Positions 62,548 through 64,000 of a stretch of DNA of 64,000 bases are shown one piece after another. Each line of letters opens with the position of its first letter. Position 1 is the first letter of the stretch. This DNA is from an uncultured Burkholderiales bacterium. GTDB taxonomy: Bacteria; Pseudomonadota; Gammaproteobacteria; Burkholderiales; Burkholderiaceae. The stretch is from positions 62,001 through 126,000 of the forward strand of contig CAMLJY010000010.1 of assembly GCA_946480465.1 (NCBI GenBank). The letters are read 5' to 3'. The position numbers and the translations under genes are program-made. Under the pieces are notes generated by a model. That model ran no database searches, was not told the DNA's origin, and was given only the letters and a program-made list of their open reading frames with translations.

Positions 62548-62719
62548 GGGAGGCTCCTTCGGTCGGGGCGCGAGCGACTCTCGCGGCGCGGGGCAGCATG
62601 GGCGTAGCAAAGTTTGAACCCGCGGCAACCGAAGAGTCTAGACAGCCCCACGCGCAATGTGCTTGCGCAATCGCCCCGGGGGAACCCCGGTCGGCGCAAT
62701 ATGATGCGGCGGTTCTACG
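62548..62719. promoter_or_regulatory. Divergent control region with three GCGCAAT repeats
   Basis: The heptamer GCGCAAT occurs at 62652-62658, 62665-62671 and 62694-62700; the second copy lies in the perfect palindrome TTGCGCAA (62663-62670). A CCGGGG/CCCCGG hairpin lies between the second and third. The region separates the polyamine genes from an Lrp/AsnC regulator, so these repeats are candidate operator sites. Confidence 0.5.
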
Positions 62720-63214
62720 ATGCCGTCGAATTTCATGCGAACAGACAGCCCAAAGCCGCAACTGGATTCGATCGACCGTCAGATCCTGCGCACGCTGCAA
62801 AGCGACGGCCGGCTCTCGAACGTCGAGCTGGCGGAGCGGGTGCACTTGTCGCCGTCGGCCTGCCTGCGCAGGGTCAAGCAGCTGGAGGAATCCGGCGTAA
62901 TCGCGCAGTACGTGGCACTGCTGAACGCCAAGGCGCTGGGCCAGCACGGCACCTGCTTCTCGATCATCAACCTCGCGACGATGAACGACGCGTTGCTGAA
63001 GGCCTTCGAGCAGGCGGTGCGCGACGAGCCGGAGATCCTCGACTGCTTTTACGTCGCCGGCTCCAACGACTACCTGATCCGCTTCAGCTACCGCGACGCC
63101 GAAGACCTGGAACGCTTCCACACCCAGGTGCTGATGCGCCTGCCGGGGGTGGAGCGGTCGAACTCGATGCTGGTGCTGCGGACGGTGAAGAAGACGACGG
63201 CGCTGCCGGTGTGA
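62720..63214 (+). CDS. Lrp/AsnC family transcriptional regulator
   Basis: The 164-residue regulator has an N-terminal helix-turn-helix (DSIDRQILRTLQSDGRLSNV, then LAERVHLSPSACLRRVKQLE) and a C-terminal RAM-type effector domain with DCFYVAGSNDYLIRFSYRD. Lrp/AsnC proteins often control the divergent neighbour, here the aminotransferase and the polyamine genes behind it, in response to an amino acid or amine. A second ATG five codons later (62735) is also possible. The stop is followed immediately by an 8-bp hairpin. Confidence 0.93.
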   Translation: MPSNFMRTDSPKPQLDSIDRQILRTLQSDGRLSNVELAERVHLSPSACLRRVKQLEESGVIAQYVALLNAKALGQHGTCFSIINLATMNDALLKAFEQAVRDEPEILDCFYVAGSNDYLIRFSYRDAEDLERFHTQVLMRLPGVERSNSMLVLRTVKKTTALPV

Positions 63215-63237
63215 CCGGCGGCCCGGCACGCCGCCGG
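63215..63237. terminator. Hairpin between convergent Lrp and CorA-like genes
   Basis: A perfect 8-bp stem (CCGGCGGC / GCCGCCGG) with a 7-nt loop starts right after the Lrp stop codon. It lies between converging genes and has no T run. Confidence 0.55.
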
Positions 63238-63257
63238 CGAGCGCGCGAAGAGCGCGA

Positions 63258-64000
63258 TCAATCCCGCGGCCCGGGCCGCCAGATCGCCAGGAAGATCTTC
63301 ACCCGGTTCCAGAACGACATGCGGTCGTCGGACAGCGCGTCGAGAAAGTCAGACAGGCCCTTGGACTTGTTGATCGTGTAGGCCGTCAGCAGCAGCGTGA
63401 CGATGAACACGGCCGCAAAGATCAGCAGCCGGCGGGACAGCGGCGCATCGGCCTCGGCGATCAGGTTCATGCCCAGGAAGCCGGTGGTGACGGTGCCGAT
63501 CAGGCCGAGGATGGTGACCACCGTGAGCCGCACGACGGTGTTGGCCTGGCGGCGCAGCGAGTCGGCGTCCAGGTAGTCGTTCATCTCGCCGATGCGCTGC
63601 TTCACCTCGTCGTAAAGCGGGTCCAGCCCCAGGTGGCGCGAGCACATCTGGAACAGCGCGCGCACCTGCGCCTGCTCGGAGATCTCGTGGAACCAGTAGC
63701 GGTGCGTGAAGCGCAGGAAGGCCTCGAAGATGGAGCGGATGGCGCGCTTGAACTGGCGCACGCTCTCGGGCCGCGAGATGTCGAGCCGCCGCAGCGCATC
63801 GGCCAGCCGGTCGGAAAACATCAGCAGCGCCGCCTTCTGGAAGTGCGCGATCAGGAACAGCACGAAATGCTGGTGGCGGAACTGCGCCAGCACGCCACGG
63901 TCGGCGCAGGCGAAGAAGGGCGATGCCGCCGAGCCGACCACCACCAGGGCATGCCCGCTGCACAGGTAACGGGTATGGGGCGCGGCCCCGGCATCGGACC
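63258..64000 (-). CDS. CorA-like two-helix membrane protein (N-terminus beyond window)
   Basis: The frame stays open to the window end; no stop occurs upstream on this strand, so the true start lies outside. About 247 residues are visible. The C-terminal part has two membrane helices, LTVVTILGLIGTVTTGFLG and LLIFAAVFIVTLLLTAYTI, with GMN between them in GFLGMNL, the signature of CorA-type divalent-cation channels. The soluble part before it is helical and charged (RPESVRQFKRAIRSIFEAFL). It is a divergent relative, so magnesium transport is plausible but not proven. Confidence 0.75.
   Translation of the reverse strand, partial: SDAGAAPHTRYLCSGHALVVVGSAASPFFACADRGVLAQFRHQHFVLFLIAHFQKAALLMFSDRLADALRRLDISRPESVRQFKRAIRSIFEAFLRFTHRYWFHEISEQAQVRALFQMCSRHLGLDPLYDEVKQRIGEMNDYLDADSLRRQANTVVRLTVVTILGLIGTVTTGFLGMNLIAEADAPLSRRLLIFAAVFIVTLLLTAYTINKSKGLSDFLDALSDDRMSFWNRVKIFLAIWRPGPRD

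Overview
The window is 64 kb of very GC-rich chromosomal DNA with dense coding, short intergenic gaps and many 1-4 bp start/stop overlaps. Gene families and order point to a betaproteobacterium of the order Burkholderiales, probably near the Rubrivivax/Leptothrix/Caldimonas group (inference). Supporting signs are the rimP-nusA-infB-rbfA-truB-typA block, a RimP with an Ala/Lys-rich insert, split HldA/HldC heptose enzymes, a DUF1501/DUF1800 pair and a DUF3138-like outer-membrane protein. I see no transposase, phage gene, CRISPR array or rRNA. There is one tRNA, a tRNA-Ser(GGA).

Layout: (1) 1-0.6 kb, the 3' end of a branched-chain amino acid binding protein. (2) 0.6-5.9 kb, glycogen metabolism, with glgP divergent from glgC-glgA. 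(3) 5.95-9.2 kb, a DUF1800-DUF1501 surface/export pair. (4) 9.4-10.9 kb, tRNA-Ser and an NfeD/SPFH membrane pair. (5) 11.1-14.2 kb, an Orn/Lys/Arg decarboxylase and fabI. (6) 14.3-22.8 kb, the translation operon, preceded by a readable promoter and an early terminator-like hairpin. (7) 22.9-30.2 kb, a DMT exporter, then a heptosyltransferase-like gene, a VOC protein and all five ADP-heptose enzymes (gmhA, hldA, gmhB, hldC, hldD) with an O-acyltransferase. (8) 30.3-33.9 kb, a wax ester/DGAT acyltransferase and two alpha/beta hydrolases. (9) 34-39.4 kb, two GNAT/FemAB-like acyltransferases, two miniature four-helix EamA proteins and a large lipoprotein. (10) 39.6-45 kb, a CheY-like regulator and a 1657-residue hybrid kinase. 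(11) 45.4-47.3 kb, dusA and an EamA transporter. (12) 47.4-63.2 kb, a polyamine uptake and breakdown locus with a divergent Lrp/AsnC regulator. (13) the end, a CorA-like membrane protein that runs off the window.

The polyamine locus can be read as one pathway. A periplasmic binding protein and ABC transporter (PotFGHI-like) import putrescine. It is then either transaminated (SpuC-like enzyme) or gamma-glutamylated (PuuA-like), oxidised (PuuB, PuuC) and hydrolysed to GABA (PuuD). A second class III aminotransferase may take the amino group from GABA or beta-alanine. An outer-membrane protein sits between the transporter and puuC and is a good candidate for the outer-membrane entry channel.

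The least familiar part is 34-37 kb: two divergent-sequence GNAT/FemAB-like transferases face each other across a pair of half-size EamA proteins. This resembles in outline an acyl/aminoacyl transfer system plus a two-subunit lipid flippase. I rank it as the best candidate for an undescribed system, with the substrate unknown.
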